From: Sulfitobacter sp. HNIBRBA3233 | GTDB taxonomy: Bacteria > Pseudomonadota > Alphaproteobacteria > Rhodobacterales > Rhodobacteraceae | Length of the DNA: 64,000 bases | NCBI RefSeq assembly: GCF_040149665.1 | Contig: NZ_JBEFLP010000001.1 | Coordinates: 1,116,001-1,180,000 of the forward strand | Direction of reading: 5' to 3' | Part shown: positions 1 through 8,736 of the stretch, piece by piece | How positions within the stretch are numbered: position 1 is the first letter of the stretch | Layout: each line of letters opens with the position of its first letter | Notes under the pieces: generated by a model | Told to the model about the DNA's origin: nothing | Seen by the model: the letters and a program-made list of their open reading frames with translations, nothing else | Databases searched by the model: none | Translations under genes and position numbers: made by a program

Positions 1-186
1 CTGAAAGCGATGGGCGATATCGCGGGCCTGCACGACGCCTGTGTTGCGGCCCATATCGCCAAGCGCGACGCGCTGCTTGCCGAAGAGAGCTACCGCGAGA
101 TGCGCGCGCAGCTGAAGGCCGCACCGAAACTGCCCCCGCAGGAAGAAGAGATGCTGCGTGATCTGGGTCTGCTGGAGGCGTCCTGA
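1..186 (+). CDS. C-terminal end of a probable family 2 glycosyltransferase (partial)
   Basis: An open frame enters from the left edge and stops with TGA at 184-186; only the last 61 residues are present. I recognise no catalytic motif in this piece. Its pattern LHDACVAAH-AKRDALL-EESYREM closely matches the C-terminal end of the glycosyltransferase at 3190-4245 (LHDAAVAWRKARFETLL-QEPYRAL) and, more weakly, that of 803-3190. I therefore infer a third tandem paralogue of the same glycosyltransferase family. The stop overlaps the start of the next gene by one base, so the two are probably translationally coupled. The alternative is an unrelated helical C-terminus. Confidence 0.6.
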   Translation: MKAMGDIAGLHDACVAAHIAKRDALLAEESYREMRAQLKAAPKLPPQEEEMLRDLGLLEAS

Positions 187-806
187 TGGGGCTCGCGGTC
201 GTCAACCTCGGCCTGCCGAAGACCGGCACGACCACCCTTGCACGGGCGCTGCGCATCGCGGGTTTCCGCGTGGCCGATCACCGCATCCGCCCCCGCCAGA
301 CGAAAACCGAGGATCTCAAGAACGCGTTCGTGGCCGATCTGCTCTATCGCGGGTATTTCCAGACCGGCGACCCCGGCGCGCTGTTCGGCAATTTCAACGC
401 GCTTACCGAACTCAGCTGCCTCAGGCAGGGCAAATCTCTGTGGCCGCAAATGGATTTCGCCCTGATCGACGCGATCCGCACCCACCATCCCGAGGTCCGT
501 TTTCTGGCGTCACGGCGCAGCAGCTGGGATGTATCGCAATCCATGCTTGCGTGGTCCGATCTTGGCACCGACAGGCTGCCTGCCTCGGACATTCCCGGCC
601 TGCCCGAAGGCTACGGTGAAACCAGCGCCGAGCGGATCCAGTGGATCGACGGGCACTACGCCCATCTGGCGAAGATTTTCGCGGGCGACCCCGCCTATCT
701 GGAATACGACGTCGCCCACCCCGACGCGAAGGATGCAGTGGGCCGGCATATCGGCGCTGACCTGACCTGGTGGGGCCAGGCGAATGCCAATCTCAAGGCA
801 GTATGA
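186..806 (+). CDS. Sulfotransferase family protein
   Basis: A 206-residue protein with a typical PAPS 5'-phosphosulfate-binding P-loop near its N-terminus (GLPKTGTTTLARAL, residues about 9-22). A candidate 3'-phosphate-binding segment, ASRRSSWDVSQS, lies around residue 110. The family transfers sulfate from PAPS to hydroxyl or amino groups of glycans, lipids or small molecules; the acceptor here cannot be read from sequence. The ATG overlaps the upstream stop (TGATG), and its own TGA overlaps the next start, so it sits inside a translationally coupled glycosyltransferase cluster. That context suggests modification of a surface or secreted polysaccharide, which is an inference. Confidence 0.85.
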   Translation: MGLAVVNLGLPKTGTTTLARALRIAGFRVADHRIRPRQTKTEDLKNAFVADLLYRGYFQTGDPGALFGNFNALTELSCLRQGKSLWPQMDFALIDAIRTHHPEVRFLASRRSSWDVSQSMLAWSDLGTDRLPASDIPGLPEGYGETSAERIQWIDGHYAHLAKIFAGDPAYLEYDVAHPDAKDAVGRHIGADLTWWGQANANLKAV

Positions 807-3190
807 TGCGCATATACCTCCATATCGGGCCCGAAGAGGCCACCGCACACAGGCTGCAATCGGTCCTTGCCAAGCGGCGCGATGCACTGCTGTCCAGCGG
901 CGTTCTCTACGCGCGCAGCCCCGGCAACAAGAACCACTCCCGTTTCTACATGGCCGTGACCGATCCTGCGCATGTGGACCCGCTGCGCTACAACCGCGGC
1001 TACATCGCGCCCGAAAAACAGGCGGTACTGCGCGCCGAAGTCTGCGCGGAACTGGCCGCAGAGGTAGACGCGCACCGTCCACACACGCTGATCCTGAGTG
1101 CCGCGCAACTGGGATCGAGCCTGTCGAGCGCGTCCGAGCTTGAACGGCTGCGCGATATGCTGACGCCGCTGTCCGATGACATCCGGATCGTCGCCCATGT
1201 CGATCACCCGTCGCGGATGCTGGTGCGCCGCTACGCCGAGCAAATTCTCGAAGGGCGCGGCGTGACGCTGGATGCCGAACTGGCGCTGGCAGGCAGCGAG
1301 AGCTGGTGGCACGCAGCGCTGGAGGCGCGCCCCATCATCGACCCCAAGGCCGGTGTTTTCGCGGAAACACAGGCACCGAACCACTGGCTCGACCTTGCGG
1401 GACTGGTGCGCTTCTGGGAGGCAGCATTCGGCGAGGGGGCGGTCACCCTGCGCGGCTATGACCCCGCTCTTTTTGCCAGTGCGTCGGTCACCGACGAGAT
1501 TGCCGCCGCTTTCGGTCTGGACACAGCGATTGAACCGGCACGCGACATCGCACATGGCCCAGCCATGCCCGCGGCGGCACTGGCACGGGGCCGACAGCTC
1601 AACGCGTTGCTCCTGCAGGTTCTGTCGAGCCGCAAGCGCAGCCTGCCGCGCCAACTCTGGCGGCAATTCGTACAGGAAGTGGCCGTCGACGGCCCACCGC
1701 TGGAAAGCGGCAGCCTCAATCCCATAGCTCGGCACTTTGCAGCGGACCTTGCGGCGCTGGCGAAGACCCACGCGGGGATTGAACCGGCTACCTTCACGCC
1801 GCCCGCCCCCTTGCCGGACTGGACCGAAGCGGACACCCGGTTCGGTTTCCGGCCCTCGCAATACCTGCTTGGCTTCATGTGGCGGATAGACCGCGCCACG
1901 CGCGAGGATCACGAACGCCGTGTGGCCGAACTCCAGACCCTTGCGGAAACGCCCAGCCCACCGGCCGAAGCGCCCCCGCGCACCGACGAGGACCGCCCCG
2001 AGGCGCTAACCCAACAGGCGCGCAAACTGATGCCCGCCGCTGCCGTCGAGAATTTCGAGAAGCTGCGCACCTCGTCCTTTGCTCCGCACAACAGGCTGGG
2101 CGCGGTGGACGAGGAACAACTGGGCGCGGCCTATAGCGAAATCGCCCCGCGCAGGTTGTTGCCGGGCAGTTCGGGCAACGTGATCGTCGGCTGCATGAAG
2201 AACGAGGCGCCCTATATCCTTGAATGGATCGCCTACCACCGCGCCATCGGCGTGGACAACTTTCTGATCTATACCAACGGCTGCGAGGACGGCACCTCCG
2301 AACTTCTCGACCGGCTTCAGCAGATGGGGATCGTCGAGCACCGCAACAACGACGACTGGAAGGGTAATTCGCCCCAGCAATACGCCCTGAATCAGGCTCT
2401 GAAAGAACCGGTGATCCGCCGCGCCGAATGGATCATCCACATCGACGTGGACGAATTCATGAACATCCGCTGCGGCAACGGCACGGTGCAGGATTTTCTG
2501 GCCGCCGTGCCCGATGCCACGAATGTCGCGATGACGTGGCGCCTGTTCGGCCACAACGGCGTGACACGGCTGAGCGACGATTTCGTCATCGACCAGTTCG
2601 ACAGCTGTGCACCGAAATTCTGCCCCAAGCCGCATACGGTCTGGGGCTTCAAGACGATGTTCAAGAACATAGGCGCCTACGAGAAAATCTCCTGCCACCG
2701 TCCCAACAAGCTAAACGAAGCTTTTGCGGACAAGGTAAAATGGGTCAATGGATCGGGCAAGGACATGACCCGCGAAGTGGCCAAGAACGGATGGCGGTCG
2801 TCGAAGAAATCCATCGGCTACGACCTGTTGCAGCTCAACCACTACGCATTGCGGTCGGCGGAATCCTTTCTGATCAAACGCCAGCGGGGCCGCGCGCTGC
2901 ATGTGGACCGCTCTATCGGGATCAACTACTGGATCCGCATGGACTGGTCGGATTTCCGGGATGTCACGATCAAACGCAATATCCCCCGCCTGCAGGCCGA
3001 ATATGACCGGCTGCTTGCCGATGACCGCCTGCGCCACTGGCACGAGGCCGGGTTGGCGTGGCACCGCGCAAAGGCGGAAGAATTGCACAAGACCCCCGAA
3101 TTTGCAGAGCTTTACGCCGAGGCACTGACGGTCAAGCTGAACGAGACCGAGCGCGTCGCCTACGCGCTCGCGCTCGATATGGAAAGCTGA
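803..3190 (+). CDS. Two-domain protein: sulfotransferase-like N-terminus fused to a family 2 glycosyltransferase
   Basis: About 795 residues. The start is ATG at 803 (a second in-frame ATG is at 806), overlapping the previous stop. The C-terminal part, from about residue 459, is a Glyco_tranf_2_4-type glycosyltransferase: it has CMKNEAPYILEW, LIYTNGCEDGTSELLDRL and the metal/nucleotide-binding acidic motif DVDEF near residue 548. The N-terminal 370 residues resemble sulfotransferase folds (IYLHIGP at the first strand, LILSAAQL in mid-domain). However, the P-loop is degenerate: EEATAH stands where PKTGTT is expected, so PAPS use is doubtful. A proline/glutamate-rich linker around residues 375-410 joins the two. 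The C-terminal part is clearly paralogous to the next gene (LNHYALRSAESFLIK versus LNHYPLGSMESYVMK). Confidence 0.82.
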   Translation: MMRIYLHIGPEEATAHRLQSVLAKRRDALLSSGVLYARSPGNKNHSRFYMAVTDPAHVDPLRYNRGYIAPEKQAVLRAEVCAELAAEVDAHRPHTLILSAAQLGSSLSSASELERLRDMLTPLSDDIRIVAHVDHPSRMLVRRYAEQILEGRGVTLDAELALAGSESWWHAALEARPIIDPKAGVFAETQAPNHWLDLAGLVRFWEAAFGEGAVTLRGYDPALFASASVTDEIAAAFGLDTAIEPARDIAHGPAMPAAALARGRQLNALLLQVLSSRKRSLPRQLWRQFVQEVAVDGPPLESGSLNPIARHFAADLAALAKTHAGIEPATFTPPAPLPDWTEADTRFGFRPSQYLLGFMWRIDRATREDHERRVAELQTLAETPSPPAEAPPRTDEDRPEALTQQARKLMPAAAVENFEKLRTSSFAPHNRLGAVDEEQLGAAYSEIAPRRLLPGSSGNVIVGCMKNEAPYILEWIAYHRAIGVDNFLIYTNGCEDGTSELLDRLQQMGIVEHRNNDDWKGNSPQQYALNQALKEPVIRRAEWIIHIDVDEFMNIRCGNGTVQDFLAAVPDATNVAMTWRLFGHNGVTRLSDDFVIDQFDSCAPKFCPKPHTVWGFKTMFKNIGAYEKISCHRPNKLNEAFADKVKWVNGSGKDMTREVAKNGWRSSKKSIGYDLLQLNHYALRSAESFLIKRQRGRALHVDRSIGINYWIRMDWSDFRDVTIKRNIPRLQAEYDRLLADDRLRHWHEAGLAWHRAKAEELHKTPEFAELYAEALTVKLNETERVAYALALDMES

Positions 3191-4245
3191 TGCGCCACCT
3201 CGCGATCCTTTGCGTCCGCAACGAGGGGGCTTTCTTGCTGGAGTGGCTCGCGCATCACCGCGCGGTCGGCTTCAATGAATTCCTCGTGTTCTCGAACGAC
3301 TGCGACGATGGCACTGACGCGATGCTCGACCGGCTTGCCGCGATGGGGATGCTGATCCACCTGCGCAACGACGGGCCCTACCACAAGGGCGGCATCCAGT
3401 TCACCGCGATGAAGGCGGCGGCCAAGCATGAAGCGGTCAGAAACGCCGACTGGATCCTGCCGCTGGACGTGGACGAATTCGTCAATATCCACTGCGGCGA
3501 CCACACTCTGGGCGCGCTGCATGACGCGGTGCCGCAGGCGACCGCGATCACGCTGACATGGCGGCTGTTCGGGGCGGCGTCGCAAGTGCGCTACGCGGAC
3601 ACGCCGGTACTGGACACTTTCACCCGCTGCGCGCCGCGGGTGATGTACTGGCCGTGGCGCGCGGCAATGTTCAAGACGCTCTACCGCAACGATGGAACCT
3701 ACCGCAAACCGGGCGTCCACCGCCCGCGTGACCTGAACGACCGCAAACTGGATCAGGCGCATTGGGTCGACGGCAACGGCAACACCCTGCCCGCGCAATT
3801 CGCCAAGCGCCGCATCTTCTCGAACTTCGGGCGCGACAACTACGGTCTTGTGCAACTCAACCACTATCCGCTCGGGTCGATGGAAAGCTACGTGATGAAG
3901 GCCGATCGCGGGCGGGCCGTCCACAGTGACGACATGCTCGGGCTCGACTACTGGGTCGAGAGGAACTTCAACACCGATGAAGACCACACGATCCAGAGCC
4001 TGAGCGCCCCGCGCGCGGCCGAGCTGGCCGCGCTCAAGGCCGATACCGAGCTTTCGCGCCTGCACGATGCCGCCGTGGCATGGCGCAAGGCCCGCTTCGA
4101 AACCCTTCTGACGCAAGAGCCCTACCGCGCGCTGTTCGGGCGGCTGATGATGACACCGCCCTCCGTGCCGCTGCAGCGCAAGGCGGCGCAGTTCCTCGTG
4201 CATCACGCCAATCTGGCCCGCGACCGGGCCGATGATGCCCCCTAA
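3190..4245 (+). CDS. Glycosyltransferase family 2 protein
   Basis: A 351-residue protein starting at an ATG that shares one base with the previous stop. It carries the Glyco_tranf_2_4 pattern: LCVRNEGAFLLEWLAHHRAVGF at the N-terminus, FSNDCDDGTDAMLDRL, and the acidic DVDEF motif at about residues 92-96. The family transfers a sugar from a nucleotide-sugar donor in the cytoplasm; donor and acceptor are not deducible. It is a close paralogue of the second half of the preceding gene and ends the cluster, since 97 bases with no hairpin separate it from the next gene. The tandem arrangement looks like local duplication. Confidence 0.88.
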   Translation: MRHLAILCVRNEGAFLLEWLAHHRAVGFNEFLVFSNDCDDGTDAMLDRLAAMGMLIHLRNDGPYHKGGIQFTAMKAAAKHEAVRNADWILPLDVDEFVNIHCGDHTLGALHDAVPQATAITLTWRLFGAASQVRYADTPVLDTFTRCAPRVMYWPWRAAMFKTLYRNDGTYRKPGVHRPRDLNDRKLDQAHWVDGNGNTLPAQFAKRRIFSNFGRDNYGLVQLNHYPLGSMESYVMKADRGRAVHSDDMLGLDYWVERNFNTDEDHTIQSLSAPRAAELAALKADTELSRLHDAAVAWRKARFETLLTQEPYRALFGRLMMTPPSVPLQRKAAQFLVHHANLARDRADDAP

Positions 4246-4342
4246 ACAAGCCCGTTTTACCAAATTTTCGCCCTATTGACGCTATAGCCCTTGATCAAGC
4301 AGAACCGGTTCCAAGCGGTCGCGGGCAATTGAGGACAGTTCA

Positions 4343-5281
4343 ATGGGCACAGATGGCCTGACATTCGAGACATCCCTTGCCGGGATGAAGAAAGCGGACT
4401 GGCTGTCCGCGATCGAAGAACTGTGCGACGACGAAGGCAGCTTCGAGCAGCTGGGCGCGCGGCACTACGCGGCGCTGGTCGAAAAATCGGGTACATTGCT
4501 GGTGTCCTTCGAAACGCTTCAGGGCATTCCGTCCCTGTCGTCCCGGGCCCAGCCGCTCGGGTGGGAAATGATGCAGTCGATGGGCTGGTCGAGCCTGTGT
4601 ATCGCCTCGGACGGGGATACATGGTTCCGCGATGCGGATGTCTACGGCTATTTCGACCGTCTGATCGACGACGGTTTCTTCGACGAATTCGACAGTATCG
4701 TGTTTTATGGCGCAGGTCCCTGCGGCTATGCGGCTGCGGCCTACTCCGTTGCCGCACCGGGCGCGCGGGTGCTTGCCGTGCAACCGCAAGCCACGCTCGA
4801 TCCGCGGATGAGCGAATGGGACGACCGGTTTGTCGAGATGCGCCGCCATGACTTCACCGACCGCTACGGATATGCACCCGACATGGTCGAGGGCGCAGAT
4901 GCGGCCTATGTCGTCTACGATCCCCGCCAGCGGCTCGACGCGATGCATGCAGCGCTCTTTACCCGTGCCAACGTCAGCAAATTGAGGCTGCCCTACATGG
5001 GGGACGCGATCCAGACGGACCTTTTGGAAATGGAGCAGCTGTCGCCGATGCTGGCCGCCATTGCAGACGGCACTTTGGACGATCTGACCTTTGCGCGGAT
5101 GATGCGCGCGCGCCGCCAGCACCCGCCCTACCTGCGCGCGCTGATGGCAGCACTCGACGCAGAGGGCCGCACGCCTTTGGTCTACGCACTGGCACGCAAT
5201 GTCACCTCGCGCATGCACGCCCCGCGCTTCGCCCGCCGCCTGAAGGAACTCGAACGCGCAGGATCGCTCAAAGACGACTAG
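4343..5281 (+). CDS. Conserved protein with alpha/beta-hydrolase-like fold, function unassigned
   Basis: 312 residues; ATG preceded by GAGGAC at a good distance. I cannot assign a reaction. Visible landmarks are a hydrophobic strand followed by FYGAGPCGYAAAAYSVAAPGARVLAVQPQATLDP near residues 118-150. This resembles the nucleophile elbow of alpha/beta hydrolases, but with cysteine where serine is usual (GAGPCGYA). Similar Rhodobacterales proteins are, as I recall, sometimes labelled phosphoadenosine phosphosulfate reductase, but I see no PAPS reductase signature. A link to the upstream sulfotransferase genes through PAPS is tempting but unsupported. Downstream lies pyrC, 33 bases away. Confidence 0.6.
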   Translation: MGTDGLTFETSLAGMKKADWLSAIEELCDDEGSFEQLGARHYAALVEKSGTLLVSFETLQGIPSLSSRAQPLGWEMMQSMGWSSLCIASDGDTWFRDADVYGYFDRLIDDGFFDEFDSIVFYGAGPCGYAAAAYSVAAPGARVLAVQPQATLDPRMSEWDDRFVEMRRHDFTDRYGYAPDMVEGADAAYVVYDPRQRLDAMHAALFTRANVSKLRLPYMGDAIQTDLLEMEQLSPMLAAIADGTLDDLTFARMMRARRQHPPYLRALMAALDAEGRTPLVYALARNVTSRMHAPRFARRLKELERAGSLKDD

Positions 5282-5314
5282 CGCGACCGCGCCCGGACGT
5301 GATAGCACGCGGGC

Positions 5315-6346
5315 ATGACAAAGACCCTGACCATCCGCCGTCCTGACGACTGGCATCTCCACCTGCGCGACGGCGACATGCTGCGCGCCGTCCTGCCGCA
5401 TACATCGCGCGATTTCGCCCGTGCGATCATCATGCCGAATCTCGTGCCCCCGGTGGTGACAGGTGACGACGCGCGCGCCTACCGCGACCGGATCATGGCC
5501 GCGCTGCCGGCGGACCACGACTTCACGCCACTAATGACCCTCTACCTGACCGAAAACACCGACCCCGACGACGTGGCCGCCGCCCATGCGGATGGCCTGA
5601 TCGCGGCGGTCAAACTCTATCCGGCGGGGGCCACGACCAATTCGGCTTCTGGCGTGACGGATTTCACCCGCGTGGCGCCGGTGCTTGAACGGATGGCCCA
5701 GATCGGCCTGCCGCTGTGTACCCACGGCGAAGTCACCGACCCCGAGATCGACATTTTCGACCGCGAGGCCGTGTTCATCGACCGCGTGCTGGACCCGATG
5801 CGCCGCAACCACCCCGGCTTGCGGGTTGTGATGGAGCATATCACGACGTCGAACGCGGTGGACTACGTCAAGGCGCACGATACCGGCCTTGCCGCCACGA
5901 TCACAACGCACCATCTGGTCATCAACCGCAATCACATCCTCGCGGGGGGCATCCGGCCCCATTACTACTGCCTGCCCGTGGCAAAACGCGAAACCCACCG
6001 TCTGGCGCTGCGCGCCGCCGCCACCTCGGGCGACCCACGGTTTTTCCTCGGCACCGACAGCGCGCCGCACACGGATGCGAACAAATTGCTGCCCTGTGGC
6101 TGCGCGGGATGTTTCACCGCGCCCAATACCCTGCCGATCCTTGCCGAGGTATTCGAGCAGGAAAATGCGCTGGACCGCCTCGAGGGTTTCACCTCGCTCA
6201 ACGGGCCTGCGTTCTACGGCCTGCCCGCCAATGACGCCACGCTGACGCTGGTGCGCGAGACACCGGAAATCCCCGCACAGATCGACACGCCCGAAGGACC
6301 CGTCACCGTTTTCGATCCCGGCATGCCGTTGAACTGGACGGTCTGA
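5315..6346 (+). CDS. pyrC: Dihydroorotase
   Basis: 343 residues, the usual length of the E. coli-type (class II) dihydroorotase, which cyclises carbamoyl-aspartate to dihydroorotate in de novo pyrimidine synthesis. The metal-binding HxH is seen in [11 protein letters not shown] (His14, His16). The carboxylated-lysine region is [14 protein letters not shown], and further metal and substrate residues fall in CTHGEV, TTHHLVI and LGTDSAPH. pyrE follows 54 bases downstream, so the two consecutive-pathway genes probably form a unit. No ribosome binding site precedes the ATG; instead TAGCAC-GCGGGC-ATG resembles the leaderless-type starts seen elsewhere in this window. Confidence 0.97.
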   Translation: MTKTLTIRRPDDWHLHLRDGDMLRAVLPHTSRDFARAIIMPNLVPPVVTGDDARAYRDRIMAALPADHDFTPLMTLYLTENTDPDDVAAAHADGLIAAVKLYPAGATTNSASGVTDFTRVAPVLERMAQIGLPLCTHGEVTDPEIDIFDREAVFIDRVLDPMRRNHPGLRVVMEHITTSNAVDYVKAHDTGLAATITTHHLVINRNHILAGGIRPHYYCLPVAKRETHRLALRAAATSGDPRFFLGTDSAPHTDANKLLPCGCAGCFTAPNTLPILAEVFEQENALDRLEGFTSLNGPAFYGLPANDATLTLVRETPEIPAQIDTPEGPVTVFDPGMPLNWTV

Positions 6347-6400
6347 CTCCATTTTGCCAGTAAACTCAATCCCGCAGCCTGCCGCAGAGGACCGCCGCGC

Positions 6401-7078
6401 ATGATCCCCGCAACCTACCCCACACCCGACGAAATCGCCCGCCTGACGGCGCGGATGCTGCTGGAAATCGGCGCCGTGAACTTCAACACTGAAGAGCCCT
6501 ATACGCTGGCGTCCGGCCTGCCGTCGCCCAGCTATATCGACTGCCGCAAGCTGATAAGCCACCCGCGCATCCGCAGCACCCTGATGGATTTCCTGACCAT
6601 CACCGTCATGCGCAACGCGGGCTTCGAGGCTTTCGACAACATCGCCGGCGGCGAGACCGCGGGCATCCCCTTCGCGGCACTGGTGGCCGAACGCATGGCC
6701 CTGCCCATGACCTACGTGCGCAAGAAGCCGAAAGGCTACGGCCGCAATGCCCGGATCGAAGGGGATATGTCCGAAGGCCAGCGCGTCCTTCTGGTCGAGG
6801 ATCTGACAACCGACGGCGGATCGAAGCTCAGCTTCGTGGACGCCATTCGCGACACCGGCGCCACCTGCGCGCATACCGCCGTGATCTTCTACTACGATAT
6901 CTTCCCCGAGACGCGAAAGACCCTGGGCGACCACGGTGTCAGCCTGCATCACCTGTGCACCTGGTGGGACGTTCTGGCCGAAGCCAAGGCGCAGCAATCC
7001 TTCCCCGCCGCGACGCTCGAAGAGGTGGAAAAATTTCTGAATTCTCCCCGTGAGTGGCAGGAAGCCCGCAAGGGCTGA
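6401..7078 (+). CDS. pyrE: Orotate phosphoribosyltransferase
   Basis: 225 residues. The enzyme joins orotate and PRPP to give orotidine monophosphate. The PRPP-binding motif is [14 protein letters not shown] around residues 128-141. The N-terminal [24 protein letters not shown] contains the substrate-contact region, and [17 protein letters not shown] the mobile loop lysines. It directly follows pyrC on the same strand. The stop at 7076-7078 is followed at once by the repeat-rich region upstream of dnaB. Confidence 0.96.
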   Translation: MIPATYPTPDEIARLTARMLLEIGAVNFNTEEPYTLASGLPSPSYIDCRKLISHPRIRSTLMDFLTITVMRNAGFEAFDNIAGGETAGIPFAALVAERMALPMTYVRKKPKGYGRNARIEGDMSEGQRVLLVEDLTTDGGSKLSFVDAIRDTGATCAHTAVIFYYDIFPETRKTLGDHGVSLHHLCTWWDVLAEAKAQQSFPAATLEEVEKFLNSPREWQEARKG

Positions 7079-7080
7079 CA

Positions 7081-7125
7081 CAAGCTGTTGACGCAACCCC
7101 TGCGCGCATCGCAAGATGTTGACGC
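7081..7125 (+). promoter_or_regulatory. Pair of 14-bp direct repeats upstream of dnaB
   Basis: CAAG(C/A)TGTTGACGC occurs at 7081-7094 and again at 7112-7125, with 13 of 14 bases identical and a 31-base period, about three helical turns. Each copy contains TTGACG, which also resembles a -35 box. The phasing suggests a protein binding the same face of the helix, or two tandem promoters. It lies in the pyrE-dnaB gap, about 100-140 bases before the dnaB start. Confidence 0.5.
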
Positions 7126-7132
7126 GCGCGGG

Positions 7133-7152
7133 GTATCCACGGGTTATCCCCA
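7133..7152 (+). promoter_or_regulatory. Two DnaA-box-like 9-mers upstream of dnaB
   Basis: GTATCCACG (7133-7141) and TTATCCCCA (7144-7152) match the DnaA box TTATCCACA at 7 and 8 of 9 positions. They have the same orientation and are 11 bases apart. They lie between the direct repeats and the dnaB start. Binding by DnaA is an inference. Confidence 0.4.
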
Positions 7153-7221
7153 GAAACATACAATTTGCGCCAAACGGCCCCCTTCGGTAAGACCACGCAG
7201 GGGCAAATCAGGGGCAGAAAA

Positions 7222-8718
7222 ATGAACGAGATCTCATCCGTCAACACCGCAGGCATTGCCGTTCAGGCGGCCGAAACCATGCCGCATTCCATCGAGGCCG
7301 AGCAGCAGCTTCTGGGTGCGATTCTGACGAATAACGACATCTACGACCGCGTCGCCTCGATCATCGGTCCGCGGCATTTCTACGATCCCGTGCACGCGCG
7401 CATTTTCGAGATTGCCGCCGCCCGCATCGCCAAGAACAACCTCGCCAGCCCCGTCACGCTCAAGGCGTTCATGGAAGACGACGAGGGCCTCAAGGAACTC
7501 GGCGGGCCTGCCTACCTTGCCCGCCTCGCCTCTGCCGCGATCTCGGCCTTTGCGGTGCGCGACTACGCGCAGATGATCTATGATCTGGCCGTGCGCCGCG
7601 ATCTGATCGCACTGGGCCGCGACATCGCCGCCAAGGCGGCGTCGGTGGATGTGGCGAACGAGCCGCGCGAGCAAATCGTCGAAGCCGAGCAGCAGCTTTA
7701 CAAGCTTGCCGAACAGGGCCAGGTCGAAAGCGGTTTTCAGAGCTTTCTCAAGGCGGTAACGGACGCGGTGAATGTGGCCAACGCGGCCTACCAGCGCGAC
7801 GGTGGCCTGTCTGGCGTCTCTACCGGCCTCATCGACATGGACAAGAAGCTCGGCGGTCTGCACCGGTCCGACCTTCTGATCCTCGCGGGGCGCCCGTCCA
7901 TGGGCAAGACCTCGCTTGCCACCAACATCGCTTTCAACGTGGCCAAGGCCTACAAGCGCGGTCAATTGCCGGACGGCACGGAAGGCGCGGTGGACGGCGG
8001 TGTCGTCGGGTTCTACAGCCTCGAGATGAGCGCCGAACAGCTTGCCGCGCGGATCCTGTCGGAAGCCGCCGAGATTCCCAGCCAGCAGATCCGGTCGGGC
8101 GACATGACCGAACAGGAATTCCGCCGCTTCGTGGATGCCGCCAAGGCGCTGGAAGCCTGCCCGCTTTACATCGACGACACGCCCGCCCTGCCGATCTCCC
8201 AGCTTGCCGCACGGGCGCGGCGGCTGAAGCGGACGCATGGCCTTGACGTGTTGATCATCGACTATCTCCAGCTGGTGCGCGGCACCGGCAAATCCGAAAA
8301 CCGCGTGAACGAGATTTCCGAGATCACCATGGGCCTCAAGGCCATCGCGAAAGAGCTCGATATCCCCGTGATCGCCCTGTCACAGCTCAGCCGTCAGGTG
8401 GAAAACCGCGAGGACAAGCGCCCGCAGCTGAGCGACCTTCGCGAATCCGGCTCCATCGAGCAGGATGCGGACGTGGTGATGTTCGTGTTCCGCGAGGAAT
8501 ACTACAAGGAGCGCGAGAAGCCGGGCGATCACGAGCTCGACAAGATGGCGGTCTGGCAGGAAGAGATGGAGCGCCTGCACGGGCGCGCCGAAGTCGTGAT
8601 CGGCAAGCAGCGCCACGGGCCCATCGGCACTGTCGAGCTCAGCTTCGAGGGCCGGTTTACCCGCTTCGGCAATCTGGTGAAGCCCTGGCAGCAGGGCAGC
8701 GACGATCAGGAGTTCTGA
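7222..8718 (+). CDS. dnaB: Replicative DNA helicase
   Basis: 498 residues from the ATG at 7222, chosen because GGGG-rich sequence precedes it and because the family's N-terminal helical domain begins in AETMPHSIEAEQQLLGAIL. The hexameric helicase unwinds DNA at the fork and binds primase. The RecA-like motor shows Walker A AGRPSMGKTS, Walker B VLIIDYLQL and the QLSRQVENR / SDLRESGSIEQDADVV segments typical of DnaB. It is apparently monocistronic: pyrE is 143 bases upstream, with candidate regulatory repeats between, and the next gene is convergent. Confidence 0.97.
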   Translation: MNEISSVNTAGIAVQAAETMPHSIEAEQQLLGAILTNNDIYDRVASIIGPRHFYDPVHARIFEIAAARIAKNNLASPVTLKAFMEDDEGLKELGGPAYLARLASAAISAFAVRDYAQMIYDLAVRRDLIALGRDIAAKAASVDVANEPREQIVEAEQQLYKLAEQGQVESGFQSFLKAVTDAVNVANAAYQRDGGLSGVSTGLIDMDKKLGGLHRSDLLILAGRPSMGKTSLATNIAFNVAKAYKRGQLPDGTEGAVDGGVVGFYSLEMSAEQLAARILSEAAEIPSQQIRSGDMTEQEFRRFVDAAKALEACPLYIDDTPALPISQLAARARRLKRTHGLDVLIIDYLQLVRGTGKSENRVNEISEITMGLKAIAKELDIPVIALSQLSRQVENREDKRPQLSDLRESGSIEQDADVVMFVFREEYYKEREKPGDHELDKMAVWQEEMERLHGRAEVVIGKQRHGPIGTVELSFEGRFTRFGNLVKPWQQGSDDQEF

Positions 8719-8736
8719 GCGCGCCCTACCGCGTCG

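Noticed and set aside
4246-4342. Possible promoter or terminator between the glycosyltransferase cluster and the next gene
   Set aside because: A TTGACG and a CTATAG are present but not at promoter spacing, and no hairpin is seen.
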